Counted from the first letter of the stretch, positions 40,536 to 51,905 are shown. The stretch: DNA of 64,000 bases from Kitagawia praeruptora (GCA_037693485.1 CM075346.1:44376001-44440000), one strand, 5' to 3'. Notes: a model not told the origin generated them from the letters alone. A program made the numbers and translations.

Positions 40536-42976
40536 CTTTGATTGGGCCCGGCTTTTCGATAAGATCGATAATCAACAGATTTAACAACAGGAGATGCACT
40601 TTTCTTAACATTACTAGAGCTTTCGACTTCCTCCTTTCCTTTCTCAGACTTGACATGTTTGTCAGTCCTAGGAGAAGGTTTGTCACTCCTAACTTTAGGA
40701 GGACTGACAGTCTTGGCTCTCACATGCTTTTTCTTGATGTTTGAACTAGCAGCAGTATTTAAGCATGACTGGCTAGATGCATTCATTAAATTCACAAAAG
40801 TTTGCATGACATTAAAAGTGCATGGCATACAATTAGGTTGACCACACTGTGCATGATTCTGATGCAGATTATTCATTGTATGTGTGACAGGCATGGCATG
40901 TGCAGCAGGAACATTTATGTTAGCTTTACATGCATAAGAAAGATGTTCAGTAGATTTGCAGTGATAACATGCTTTCTTTATTCGTTCAGCCTTAACCTCT
41001 TTTATGCCTTTCTTCCCTTGTTGTTTAACAGCCTTAGCTCCTATTCCTAGTCTAGATTCATCACTAGGGAAATTGATTTTAACTTGTTTAATAGGAGTTA
41101 TAGGTTGTGCTTTCTGACTATCTTCCATCTCAATCTCATATCTAGCTATCAATTCAGTCTCTTCTTCTTCTATTCTAGGAACAAGATGTTTGTAGATGGG
41201 TTTGACAGAAGGTTTAAAAATGCTAGGAATATCATTTTTAAGGTCACTGGAAGTAGTGTCGATAGGTCTCTTCCCTTCTTTCTTAGAAAGGTTAGAATAA
41301 TCAAGTCCTACACCTACTCCAGTTATCTTCTTAAATACGTCATTATCTACATACACTTTACTAGCAGCTAGTTTGTAAGCTTCACATTTAGTTTCTAACT
41401 CAGCTAGTTTGTTCCTTAAACATGATTCTATTTCTGCCTTAAGGACGAGCTTGTGTTCCAAAGATTTAATAAAATCTCTTAGGGAAGTATCTACAGTGCA
41501 AGCAGCCTCTAACTCTTCCACTTTTGCCTCAAGCATTCTGCTTTTGGCGACAAGTGTTTTCTGTTCTTTTTGAGAAGTGTCTAGGCTTTTGCACAACATG
41601 TAGATCTCTTCGCTAAGAGCCCCGTTCTGTTCCTTATAATCATCAATAGACATTTCTACTTTAAGGGTTAGAACTGGTACCTCTGGTTCCTCTGATGTCT
41701 CAGCCATGAGCGCAAAGTTTGCTACATGAGTAACATCTTCCTCATCTGAATCATCCCAAGCTCTTCCTTCTGTTACTACTAAAGCTCTTTTACCATGTTT
41801 TTCTTTCACCAGCGATTCATACTTGCTTTTGAGGGCTTCAAATGTCTCTTTTGGATAAGTCTGTTTAGGCTTTTTGCAGTCCGAGGCAAAATGTCCAGGT
41901 TCACCACAATTATAGCAATTGAACTTCATTTTGAAATCCAACGGAGATTTGTAGCTGGTACTCTTGCCTTTGTTTTTGTAGCCTGATGAACTACCACCAC
42001 CCTTAGCAGCCCGATAGTAAGATGAAGAATTTCTCTGTGGTCGGTTGCTCTTTCTAAATCTCATGTTGCTGAACTTCCTTGCCATGTATGCCACAACACT
42101 ATCGTCCATGTTGTCCAGCTCTTCTTGGGTGAAGTAGTCATCATCACTGTTAGATGCACACTCGTCATCATTATCAACTTGATGCGGTGCAGGTGATGAT
42201 TTAGGCTTTGCTGCAACCATTGCCTTCTTAGACTCTTCCTCATCAGCAACTAATCCTGATGCAGTTTCTTTTCCTTTTGAATCATTGTCCCATGCTTGAT
42301 CTTGAAGTGTTTCCAGCTCATAGGTCTTCAGAATTCCATAATATTCTTCCAGAGAAGTTGTATGCAAATCTCTGGTTTCTCTGATTGCGTAGACCCTATG
42401 TTCAATGCTCTTTGGCTGGTTCCTCAGATATCTCGTATTGGTCTCAACCATGGGGAGAGTAACACCTCTCAGATTCAAATCTAATACCAACTGACTGAAT
42501 CGTAGATAGACATCTGTTATGCTTTCTCCTTTTCTTATTCGGAAGGTGTCATACTCCATCTTGAGTATAAGTGTCTTGTTGCTTCTAACCTCTGCAGATC
42601 CTTCCATGACAACTTCTATCTTGTCCCAAATCTTCTTTGCTGTATTCAAACCTTTGACTATGTTGAACATTTCATGATCGAGGGATTCCATCAAGGTTTG
42701 TCTTACAGAAGTATCATAAGCTATTTGCTCCTTGTCAGCATCCGTAAAGTCCGCTGCCTTTTTAGGCTCAGACCGAGCAGGTATAACCTCCTCTCCTTCC
42801 GTACGCTCAGGAATAGCTTTCATTGGAACAAATTTACCCTTTTCAAGGACTTCCAGATACTCAGGGTTAATAGTCTCTAAGTAGAGTCTCATTCTGAAAA
42901 CCCATTCTTCATAGTGATCTCGGTTGAACATTGGGATCTTGAAAGAATTTTTAGGAGCCATTTCAAATCTGGTCAC
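40514..42976 (-). CDS. Sirevirus gag
   Basis: 820-codon open frame with ATG at 42976 (a second ATG, MAPKNSFKIP, is five codons later and may be the true start). It contains the copia gag core (YEEWVFRMRLYLETINPEY..., RVYAIRETRDLHTTSLEEYYGILKTYE) and a CCHC knuckle at residues 354-367 (CYNCGEPGHFASDC). A long coiled-coil stretch lies at about 440-560 (MLEAKVEELE, CLRNKLAELETKCEAYK), and a second Cys/His cluster near 665 (CYHCKSTEHLSYAC). The extended C-terminal half with coiled coil is characteristic of Sireviruses. Gag packages element RNA and, by family knowledge, can bind dynein light chain in some members. Confidence 0.93.
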   Translation of the reverse strand: MTRFEMAPKNSFKIPMFNRDHYEEWVFRMRLYLETINPEYLEVLEKGKFVPMKAIPERTEGEEVIPARSEPKKAADFTDADKEQIAYDTSVRQTLMESLDHEMFNIVKGLNTAKKIWDKIEVVMEGSAEVRSNKTLILKMEYDTFRIRKGESITDVYLRFSQLVLDLNLRGVTLPMVETNTRYLRNQPKSIEHRVYAIRETRDLHTTSLEEYYGILKTYELETLQDQAWDNDSKGKETASGLVADEEESKKAMVAAKPKSSPAPHQVDNDDECASNSDDDYFTQEELDNMDDSVVAYMARKFSNMRFRKSNRPQRNSSSYYRAAKGGGSSSGYKNKGKSTSYKSPLDFKMKFNCYNCGEPGHFASDCKKPKQTYPKETFEALKSKYESLVKEKHGKRALVVTEGRAWDDSDEEDVTHVANFALMAETSEEPEVPVLTLKVEMSIDDYKEQNGALSEEIYMLCKSLDTSQKEQKTLVAKSRMLEAKVEELEAACTVDTSLRDFIKSLEHKLVLKAEIESCLRNKLAELETKCEAYKLAASKVYVDNDVFKKITGVGVGLDYSNLSKKEGKRPIDTTSSDLKNDIPSIFKPSVKPIYKHLVPRIEEEETELIARYEIEMEDSQKAQPITPIKQVKINFPSDESRLGIGAKAVKQQGKKGIKEVKAERIKKACYHCKSTEHLSYACKANINVPAAHAMPVTHTMNNLHQNHAQCGQPNCMPCTFNVMQTFVNLMNASSQSCLNTAASSNIKKKHVRAKTVSPPKVRSDKPSPRTDKHVKSEKGKEEVESSSNVKKSASPVVKSVDYRSYRKAGPNQSWVPKNV

Positions 42977-43649
42977 TAAAAGTTTCTAAGTACCCAAGAC
43001 TAGGCTATGTAGAATATCTATGTAGAACTTCTGCCAAGTCGAAATTTCTCTAAGTAGAAATTTTGCTCAAGTCGAAATTCACCAAGTAGAAATTGTCCAA
43101 GTCGAAATTCTATGTAGAAAATCTCAAGTCGAAATTCTATGTAGAACTTTTGTCCTTAGAATAATTTTCTGCAGATTACTTAAATATTGAATAAACAATA
43201 TTATCACTTTAACACCTTTTTGACTTTTGATACTTTACTCACCGAATCCACCTAACCCACATGCTAGGTACTGAGTATGTCTTGTACACTTTCGGCCAAG
43301 GAATAATTTTCAAATCAAAAGTACAAAAACACCTTTTTGACTATCTTACAGTATTTGTTTGAAAAAGGAGATCAAAAAGTTGTTGGGTTATCTTCTTTGA
43401 TAAGAACAGATGATGAACACTCAAGAACACCAAATATCAATGAACCCAGATTAATTCACGAAAATTAATTAAAATACACCCAAGCTAAATAATCACACCT
43501 GGAGTATTTAAATAATTTTTTCCGGATGAGTTTTCACTAGAAACGAATTAAAGCACACTTTTCGAAAAAATGAAAAGTAGATCTAGAAAATGAAAACTCA
43601 CGATTCTTCTACCAAACACAAGGATCTATGTTTTGTATGTTAAACATCC
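42977..43649 (-). other. Sirevirus 5' untranslated leader with reiterated motif
   Basis: Between PBS and gag. 43030-43145 (+ strand) alternates AAGTCGAAATT and AAGTAGAAATT about eight times, the same motif family as the LTR and the pol/ORF3 spacer. The rest is featureless. Confidence 0.75.
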
Positions 43650-43661
43650 GCTCTGATACCA
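43650..43661 (-). other. Sirevirus primer binding site (initiator Met tRNA)
   Basis: Minus-strand TGGTATCAGAGC, two bases inside the 5' LTR end ...CCTAACA. Confidence 0.92.
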
Positions 43662-43663
43662 AT

Positions 43664-44720
43664 TGTTAGGTCCAAATGTGTTGTAGAGGGGGGGTGAATA
43701 CAACTTTTCGAATATGAGTAGCAATAAATACGATGCAATAAATGAACACACAGATTCAAGGAATATATTTCTTTATATATAACTTGAAAAGGTTGCTACA
43801 ACATTCATTACAAAGTATAACAGAAGTTCAGAGAGGAGTGAATGATTCTAAGCTCTGTGAATATACTCTCTCTCTTTTTCTTGTGTTTTTCTCAATATTG
43901 CTCACTAACTAAAAACATTACACAAGTGCTTCTATTTATACTACATGTAATCTATGTCCTGTAGTCTTCAAAGACTAAGATGTACGTGGCCCAATGATGT
44001 CCACATAAATCTTGCCTTATCTTGAAAGCTTGGAAATCTGCCAATCAGAAGATGCCATGTGTCATGTTGAAGCTGCACTCTAAGTAGAACTTCTACTTGA
44101 GAATTTCTACTTAGCCATCTCGAAATTTCTAAGTCGAACTTCTACTTAGAAATATTCTACTTGGCCATCCAGAACATTTAGTACTTAGAAAATATTCTGG
44201 TCTTCAACTTGAAACTTCAATGCACATCTTGAGCTTGTGATATCTTCATGTCTTCTTTATTCTTCAGCAAGCTCTTGAACATGGATCTTTATTACTGACA
44301 TAAACTTGCTATCAATGTCCTGACACTTGATGCACTGGTCTGGTTCATAAGTGACTAGTCTTGATAGTGTTTTTGCTTCTTGAATAAATTACCATATTCA
44401 CTTAGTAACTTGGCTTTCCAATATTCGCTTTCCTTCTTGTTCACTTGAAATCAATTGGTCTTGTTGATACTGATAGTTATGATCTTGATTCTCGATTTCT
44501 CAAATCACTGAGGCCTGAACAACTTTGACTTGAACTTCTCTCAATGATTTCTTCTTGGCTTGATCATAGTTAACATGTTCAATTGCATCAATTACCTTGT
44601 CTTCATTTAGTGTTGATTTCTTGTGACTTCTTGTTCTTGATTGTCTTCTGGTTAAGTATCTTTTCTTTTAATTGAGTTACATTAGTTATAGTGTTACAAG
44701 TTTATACATTCTGCCTTTCA
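43664..44720 (-). repeat. Sirevirus 5' LTR
   Basis: 1057 bp, matching 30232-31288 with two visible substitutions; followed by TSD aactc at 44721-44725. Confidence 0.95.
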
Positions 44721-44725
44721 AACTC

Positions 44726-45624
44726 TCTAGAGTTTGAGACATTAGTCTAAATTTCGCTTGAACAAAAGTTTTAAATAAAATGTCCTCCTGCGATAAAAAG
44801 ATTCTAGAATTTAAATACCTGCTTGGGATTTATTAATTCTCAAGATAATATCTGCTTTATTATTCATGTTTCGTGGATACCATCTGTTTTATAACTTGCT
44901 AAAAAAAATATGTATATATATATATACGCTGTCACTTGCTGAGCTTTCTTTGCTCACCTTTCTTTATTCCTCTAATCTTTCAACTAGGCAGCTTGGTGAC
45001 TCGTGGGAATCCCGGGGATATCAGCTGGTGATGCCCGTGTTTTGTAACTTTTAAAATCTGTAGTGGTAATGTATCTATATAGACATTTTGGATTAGTTTT
45101 ATTAAGGTTTGTAATAATTGAATTTAGAATCTTGTTTTAATGCCAAAACTTGGAAAAGATCCTGCCTTGTGAGAGTGTCATTTTATTTTATATTTTCTGT
45201 AAATGCATGTTAGTAATTAGTGACACCGGATTCTCGAGCTGTCACAGTGCCCTTGTGAAGATGATATGATCCAGAACATAGATAGCTGGAGTAAGTTATA
45301 TATAAGTGTATTGATGTGTAATATGTATATATCACTTTGTACAGGATAGTACTAGTGCTAGTGTACTTCTCAACGAAGCTACCCTAGTAGTATAGGATTT
45401 GTAATACTCAGTGTGATGTAATTAAATGGATGTAATGAGAAATGTAAGGATCGATTCTTGTTTCTAGCCCTATAACCTAAAAGATGCTTGGTGGTTGGGG
45501 TCACAGATGTTGTAATTCAGTTATTAAATGATTACAGGTGGTTTAATATTGTCAAACAGGTGATTTGATGTTAAGGATTTCCGCGTGACGACCAAATCCC
45601 TGACCCCGGATTTGGGGCGTTACA
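44726..45624 (+). repeat. Solo LTR, last segment
   Basis: Final part of the long LTR after the Sirevirus. It ends ...gaccaaatccctgaccccggatttggggcgttaca, then TSD gtgcc. It includes a (TA)n patch near 44910. No gene is seen; ORF 44866-45054 has no recognisable content. Confidence 0.7.
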
Positions 45625-45629
45625 GTGCC

Positions 45630-46110
45630 AAGGATTGCTCTACCCTTATAATCGGGGTTGACCTCAATTTCCATGTTTGGAGACCATCAAACCCAAAAAA
45701 AAAAAATTCTGATCATATGCTGAAGGTGGATTAAGTCAGATTCAGTATCATCTTGTGGTGCCTTAACACCTCAAATGCCTCATGAGAATGCTCGATGTAA
45801 TGTACCTTATCGAGGCTCTTGATTAACATATCATTTTCATGGACTTCTATGGTCTTCCCACTAAGATGCCCAAAGATCTTATTTATCAATCTTTGGGATG
45901 TCGCCCTTTTGGGACGTCACCTTTGTTGCATTGGTCAATGTATCGTTCCTTGGTATAGGGGAAAGTAGTCACTAAGACATGCATCTTTCATATCAATGAA
46001 TTCAATACACATCCTTCATTCTCCATTGGCCTTCCTGCCTCTTGGAATCAAAATTTATTTTCTTCCATTTTATCATATCCTTATTCGGGTGGACGTCTAG
46101 TTTACATAAT
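45630..46110 (-). pseudogene. Tat reverse transcriptase remnant
   Basis: Decayed minus-strand RT with several frame breaks. Recognisable blocks are KANGEWRMCIEFIDMKDACLSDYFPL (about 46050-45960 in family terms), IEVHENDMLIKSLDKVHYIEHSHEAFEVLRHHKMILN at the position where active RT has the xxDD block (about 45860-45760), and GLMVSKHG near 45680 followed by EVNPD. The DD pair is replaced by ND, and stops and frameshifts interrupt it, so it is inactive. A 12-A run at 45699-45710 breaks the frame. Confidence 0.75.
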
Positions 46111-46449
46111 TAATTGGGGGTCGACCCCTGGCATATCAGCTACTATCCAAGTAAATACATCAATGTTCTCTTGAGGAACGCATCCAATTTGCCCTTCAAG
46201 GGTTCATTCAGCAATGCCCTACGTGGGTAACTTTTCAGGTTCTTCAGGAACTAAGGGAGTAGGGACTAAGTCCTTTGCGGAGTTTTCTCTTTGTTTCTCA
46301 TCTTCTTGGACATCCATGTCTTCAATCGAGAGGACCTGCCCCCCGATTCCATCAGGCCTCAAAGTGGCTGGATATCAATTCTTTGTTATTGTTTGATCTT
46401 TCTTTTCTTTATCAACTCCCTTCCTTGTAGGAAATTTGATCTTCAGCTC
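46111..46449 (-). pseudogene. Tat linker between protease and RT, decayed
   Basis: Continuous with the flanking protease and RT remnants on the minus strand; no intact frame. ORFs on the plus strand (46214-46396, 46291-46575) are shadows. Confidence 0.5.
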
Positions 46450-47377
46450 TTAGTACGAGGCAACCGCCTTAAAGGCACGCAAGCATGCCCTTCCACGGAT
46501 CACATTGTAAGTGAAAGTTGCTTTAACCACCAAAAGGTTCAACATCTGAGTGGCCTCCCTAGGCTCCCGTCCTAATATCATGGACAGCCGAATAGATCCT
46601 CCAACTCTCGACTCAACTCCATTGAACCCATATATGGGCATGTTGGAGAGGGTCAATTGAGAATCGTTGTATCCCATCTTCGAGTATGCATCATGAAGTG
46701 AAATATCCACTGAAGTTCCATTATCTACCAAAACTCTTTTCACTTGCGAGTTGCCTATCACAGGTGTTATGACCAACGGGTCGTCATGGAGGAATCACCC
46801 CTTCCACTTCAGAATCATCAAAGGCAATTGCCATTTCAGTATTTACTTGATATGGAGCTTCTCCTATAATGTGCATACCTTCTTGAGCGTGAGCTTTATG
46901 AGAGCTCCTTGTATTCCCGATCATTGTCGATTTTTTAGAAATCATGTTTATCGGCCCCCTGGGGCTATGGATTTGGATCTCGATCATCATCCTTCCTTCC
47001 ATAATCTCTTCTTTAGGTTTCCCTGTTGGCCATCCTTGATGAACTTATTCAACTTTTCTCTTTGGATCAGAAACTTGATCTTGTGTTTCAGCTGTCTATA
47101 ATCGTGAGTTTTATTTCCCAATGGCTTATAGAACTGACCATATTGGTTCTTTTTTCTTTTCCCCGGATCAGTCCTTAGTGGCTTCGGCCATCACAGATTC
47201 TTGCGTTTCTCAATGTCCATCAGGATTTGGGTGTTGGGAGTATTCAAGCGTGAATAACTGGTGAACCTCGGTCCTTGATCGCTCTTCTTCCAGGTAGAGT
47301 CAGAGTCTTTACTTATTTGAGGATAATTATCCTTAAAATCCTACTCTTGACCCCCTTCGCTTCTTGTTGTTACCTCT
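46450..47377 (-). pseudogene. Tat gag/aspartic protease remnant
   Basis: 46450-46776 encodes the protease region: QVKRVLVDNGTSVDISLHDAYSKMGY (active-site D within DNG), then PIYGFNGVESRVGGSI and LLVVKATFTYN..RGRACL..FKAVAS. 46784-47002, in another frame, encodes the preceding linker FDDSEVEGVIPP. The two belong together and are split by a one-base frameshift near 46785-46790. Upstream to 47377 is decayed gag, where the CACTA element cuts in. Confidence 0.78.
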
Positions 47378-47394
47378 CACTACACCATAAACAG

Positions 47395-47630
47395 CCTGCG
47401 GTAACCCAAAAATTATGTTACATTAGGGTGCTAAAATGTTACAATAGACCCATTTTTGGGCTAAGGTAACATAAATTATATGTTACATATTTCGATGTTA
47501 CCTTAGGGTACCTAATGTAACTTATTTCACCCCTAGAGTAACATGTACTTTTGGGTTACCTTAGAGGTCTACTGTAACATAAAAATGGCATATTGCAACA
47601 TAAATATTCGGTTACCTTAGGGTGCTTCAA
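47395..47630. repeat. CACTA subterminal repeats (left)
   Basis: Repeated gtaacat/atgttac(c) motifs such as atgttaccttagggt; the counterpart is at about 51735-51905 on the other side. Confidence 0.8.
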
Positions 47631-48552
47631 TTTTTTTAAAAAAATGGGCCCCACCAGTGGACAGATTTTTTTAAAATTTCTAATTTAACTGTTTTTCTGC
47701 CAATTTTCTTTTTTTTTTTTGCTAAATATTTCTGCTAATTTCACTGGTAATATTCCTTAAACTTTCATAAATACACGATTTTTTGCATCCAAAAACAAAC
47801 AAAAAATAGACTAACAACTCAAATTAATACGACATAATTGAAATAAATCACAAATATAAACTTTCATAAAATTTAAAAATATCACTGAGTTCGTACAATG
47901 ATGTTACTAAATTATTGCAACTACTAATTACAATAAAACAACAAAAACTACTTATTTAACAATTTATCCTTGAGAAATTGGTTGTACATGTATACCGCCC
48001 ATTTATTCTCGAAACGAACCAATTTATCGGTACACCCAAATCCTTCTTCCTCCTCTCTGCCTTATGGAGATTTATCCTACACATTGTCAGTAATAAAATG
48101 TAACATGTTAAGTGTTAACATACCAGTGGTTAATTGGTTAGAGATGCTATAAATTATAGATGAAGGCCTCTCAAGAAAAGTACCTCTTTCCAAGGACTTG
48201 AAGTTGTCTATACATACCTATTCTTCAACTGTCTACGTACCTCTTTCTTCTATATTTTTTGTCTACGTACAAAATCTCTCAAGATCTTGGTGCTCAAATA
48301 AATTATAATCCCTGTTACATGAAGAAAAGTTAGGGATTTTACATATTGGATTTTAAAAAAACTCAACAATGCAAAACTAAACTGAAGGTGCTAAAATGCA
48401 ACCTGTAGCATCCTGTCCGGAGTGTAAAACAGTTAGATACATATAAGCAGAAAGGAAACATTATATATGAAAAAAAACGTTCGAGTTATACAACAGACAC
48501 AGAACTGGTTTACAGAAAATTACGATGCCTGAAAGTGGATATTTTACCTTAC

Positions 48553-48637
48553 CATAGAACCTATTAAGGCAGCAGCTTTCTCATGTAACACTAGTGCATC
48601 TGTCTCTGTATTATTATAGTTTCGAGTTGTATGCCTC
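48553..48637 (-). pseudogene. Captured exon 5 (CACTA at 47378-51927)
   Basis: 85-bp exon with acceptor ttacag and donor atg|gtaagg on the minus strand. It reads RHTTRNYNNTETDALVLHEK.., ending LIGSM. It begins with one base that completes the codon left over from the exon at 49063-49148. Gene not recognised. Confidence 0.6.
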
Positions 48638-49062
48638 CTGTAACATCAAGATCCTTACGAGTTTGACACAACAAATATATATTACTTTATAAGTCCCTAT
48701 AGTACATTTGATTACTTTGCTCATACTATACTGTATTATTTAACAATCTTTCTTTTTTTGTTTTGAAGAAATTGAACAAATAGAAGAAGTTGGACAGAGA
48801 CTAGTTGAAGCTTATAAAGAATATCTGCATAATTCTACAAAGTCGCAGATACATTTTTCGTTTGGTTTCATTCGGTTTATAAAGTCGCAGATAGGCAGTT
48901 CTTGATTTATAATTATTCGTTTGGTTTCATGATTTGGATATATATGAATTAATCCAATCTCTGTGGATCTGCTTCAAAACGTTACATATATATAAAATGT
49001 AGTCGAGAATAGTACCACAGTATGACCTCAAGTCCTTGACACACTCAAAAGTACAAAATTAC

Positions 49063-49148
49063 CTGGATATGTTGGTCAATTCTTGGTTTACGTTCTTGCT
49101 ATCATCAATTTTTGACAGGCACTGTAACTCTTTCACTTTCTCCTGGAT
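49063..49148 (-). pseudogene. Captured exon 4 (same gene)
   Basis: 86 bp between ttag acceptor and cag|gtaatt donor. It reads IQEKVKELQCLSKIDDSKN.., a coiled-coil-like stretch. It starts in phase 0, following exon 3, and leaves two bases that pair with exon 5. Confidence 0.62.
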
Positions 49149-49435
49149 CTAAGACATGCACAATATTCAAATATCATACACATGACTCAAAATCTATGTT
49201 CATAAGAAAACTCAACATGAAAAACAGCAACATAAAGGACATTGAACACGCACAGGCACATACATAGACCTGAATTAATTGGTTTCTAAGCATATCCCTA
49301 GCATTTATGTGACAACCTGCATTTATTAATTAATTCCATTCTTGGTCGACACCACACCACCACCATCGTGTTCTTACTTTTAAGGAAATTTCTATGAAGG
49401 TTTCATATGGAAAAAGAGATTAGACAAGATAGTAC

Positions 49436-49505
49436 CTCATTGACACCCTCACTAATTGCTTCCCAGCTCACAAGCAACTGGCACAATGCTACTGGAGGCA
49501 AGTCC
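49436..49505 (-). pseudogene. Captured exon 3 (same gene)
   Basis: 70 bp between aatcag acceptor and gag|gtacta donor; reads DLPPVALCQLLVSWEAISEG.. . Its start phase does not match the visible end of exon 2, so a small exon may lie between them or the fragment is damaged there. Confidence 0.58.
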
Positions 49506-50065
49506 CTGATTAAACAAAGATTCACATGATCACAGGCATTAATTAAAACATGCACATACGCACGAATCATAAATACACATATTTTATAAAACCTGTTGGA
49601 CCTTGCATGTGTACATTATTTCATATGTATGGATTAATGGCATTCAAAATCATTCTAACCAACAAACACGTATATACAATTTCACAAAATCATATGATCT
49701 ACAGACATCTCCTTTTTTATTAACTTTATTACGGATATTTATATCATTTTAACAATGAGTTGCATAACATTAGAATAAAAGAACATGATACATTTTTTAA
49801 AAAGAAGAGATGAAAAGGTCAAGCGCTTAGGTATACAGACTATACCTTCACTTCATTATAACAAAATATTTACACATAAAAGGCCTAAAATATTCATGCA
49901 CGGACACCAATACTTCTAAAATGCATGCCACATTCAAAGGTAGGGTAACAAAATTTGAATAATAGGCATTTATGTGCACATATAATTATATAAATTTGCA
50001 AATGCACACACACATTTTAAAATCAAAAGTGTTTATGTTAATTGTCTGCCAATGACAAAATACTG

Positions 50066-50156
50066 AAGCTCTAGTTTCCGATAAGTCTGGATCAAGTGCC
50101 TCACAGTACAAGTCTAACAGGCTGATGTTATGATACTTTCCAGCTTCGTACAAACA
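50066..50156 (-). pseudogene. Captured exon 2 (same gene)
   Basis: Acceptor ctgcag at 50157-50162, then CLYEAGKYHNISLLDLYCEA...DPDLSETR. The donor end is uncertain (near 50066). Upstream exon 1 joins in phase 0. Confidence 0.58.
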
Positions 50157-50493
50157 CTGCAGCAAAAGCTACTTTGTCAAAGAACGGATTCTTTTCACAT
50201 GTCAAAAGCTACTTCATATTGTTGAGAACCTGCTACCTAGGAACCATACTTTTATACTTCACATCTATAGAGTAACATTATAGCTGAAACTAATAACTTT
50301 TTTGATAGAGGACAAAACAGAGTAATCCAATAACATTTTATCTATCAGAAATAAATATAATTTTTATAGAATCTTTCAAGCCAGGTACTAAAAGGAAACA
50401 AATAAATTGACTCATCTGTCATTAGATGTAATCAAAGGAGACGAACATTTATATGTTTATGTTTTAAAATGCAAGAAAGCGCAGTCCACCTAC

Positions 50494-50600
50494 CTCGTCA
50501 CCAAAGAACCGAACTTTTGTTGAACGTTAAGCTAGACTCCTTAACCTTCTCGAATGTTGACTGGGTATAATACCATCAAGCTGATAAAAATTCACCTAGA
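50494..50600 (-). pseudogene. Captured exon 1 (same gene), with a nonsense codon
   Basis: Minus-strand frame DGIIPSQHSRRLRSLA, then TAA, then RSTKVRFFGDE before donor gag|gtaggt. The TAA sits within an otherwise open frame and is one C-to-T step from CAA. I could not identify the protein family. Confidence 0.5.
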
Positions 50601-50860
50601 TGCCAACATCTTACCAACATATATATTAAAAACAGTGAAGAACAAACCAATTAATTAATATAGAACTAACCAACATAATTAACAAACTAATTATGTTGCT
50701 GGAAGCACCGATAATTAGGGAAGCCCTGATTGAAATCCTGAACGAAAAGCCCCAATTGAAACCCTAATTCATAATTAATATAGAAGAGTGAGTACAAGAT
50801 CAATTAATCGGAGTAAAATAAAAAAACAAATTAACTCAAGAACAGTGAAGAACAAACCAA

Positions 50861-51180
50861 TTAATTGGAGCCCCAATTAATCACCTGCAAAGTAAAAAAC
50901 AAATTAGATACAGACAGAAAATAAGAGAGAAGAAAAGAGAGAAAAAAAGAGAGGAAAGAGGAGAGGGATTTGATTAACGATGGTAAGACAGAGAGAGTTC
51001 TTCGAGTTAGAGTGAGAGAGTTTTCTTCAAATTGTGAGAGAGAGGGGAGAGAGCAGAGTAAGAGGGGGAAAGTGAGATTTTCGTTCAAGGGGGAAAAGCC
51101 GGAAAGGGCTTGTAATAATTTTGGAATTGGGGGAAAACCTCCCGCCTTTGATTTTTCATTCTAATTTTCACCATATTTTT
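50861..51180. other. Purine/pyrimidine-rich leader-like tract in CACTA
   Basis: Strongly (GA)n/(TC)n-rich sequence upstream of the captured exons on the minus strand. It could be the 5' UTR of the captured gene. ORFs here on either strand are low complexity. Confidence 0.4.
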
Positions 51181-51184
51181 TTTT

Positions 51185-51905
51185 TATTTTTCTAATTTAC
51201 TTCTTTTAATTAATATATTAATTTAAAGTAAAATAAATATCACATTTATTTATATGTATATATGCAATATAATTAAAAAACATTCATTTTTATATATATC
51301 TTATTTATGTGTAATAAATTACTTTTTTAAAAAAAATTATTACTTTTATGTAAAATGTATATTTGATTAATTTTTTTAATTAATAGTATATAGTTTTTGT
51401 TTATACAACATCTACGCCAACACTTATCATATCTAGGCTAACACAAATACTCGGTGTTGTAATAGGTTAGGGTGAAAAATATTAACAATTTAAAAAAAAT
51501 CTGTACAAAAAATTGTGAGGAGGATTTTAAAAAAAATTAAAAAATATTACAATTTCTAAAAAATATTACATTTTCTGGAAAAAAAATATTTTTTGAAAAA
51601 AAATTGATTTTAAAAAATAAAATAATTTTCCAACTCATTTTATAAAAAAATTAACAAATTTTAAAAACTAAATTTATTTAAAAAATTTAAAAAAAATCAA
51701 AAGAAATTAAATTAGATGAAAAGAGTTGGCAAGGCCAACTCTAATGTAACACATACATATTTATGTTACATGCTTCAACACTTTCGAGCTACTGTAACAT
51801 CATATTTTTGGCTAAGGTAACATAAAAAACACAATGTTACCTTAGAATGTAAGTAGTATAGCTAAGGTAACATATTGGGCTAACATTTCTCCTGTAGGGG
51901 TTACG
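51185..51905. other. AT-rich right arm of CACTA with subterminal repeats
   Basis: Very AT-rich (poly-A/T runs 51330-51720), then gtaacat/atgttac repeats from about 51735 to the terminus. No gene. Confidence 0.7.

Larger units (their letters stand above)
30232..44720 (-). mobile_element. Complete Sirevirus (Ty1/copia, Maximus/SIRE), very young
   Basis: 14,489 bp, minus strand, with 5-bp TSDs and two 1057-bp LTRs that I find to differ at only two positions (c/t near 30952/44384 and c/t near 31278/44710). Order: 5' LTR, Met PBS, gag, pol (protease-integrase-RT-RNase H), a repeat-rich spacer, a 1329-codon third ORF, the PPT AATTGGGGGAGAT, 3' LTR. The copia pol order, large gag with CCHC, third ORF after pol and this PPT are Sirevirus hallmarks. 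All three ORFs are open, so it may be autonomous. Confidence 0.95.
20779..45624 (+). mobile_element. Long Tekay-type solo LTR with nested insertions
   Basis: Begins TGTAACGACCGAGAATTTTATT, which is alignable with the Tekay LTR start TGTAAGAACC...; ends ...CCCCGGATTTGGGGCGTTACA, alignable with the Tekay LTR end. It is flanked by the 5-bp repeat gtgcc. After removal of the CACTA element (22855-27693) and the Sirevirus (30232-44720), about 5.5 kb remains, made up of 20779-22854, 27697-30231 and 44726-45624. I see no PBS, PPT or coding domain in these segments, so it is a solo LTR or an unusually long non-coding derivative. Confidence 0.7.

Noticed and set aside
44910..44930. (TA)n run as a core promoter
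   Set aside because: A simple repeat in LTR sequence without other promoter evidence.
50861..51164. ORFs on both strands of the CACTA GA-rich tract
   Set aside because: Microsatellite-driven low complexity; better explained as an untranslated leader.
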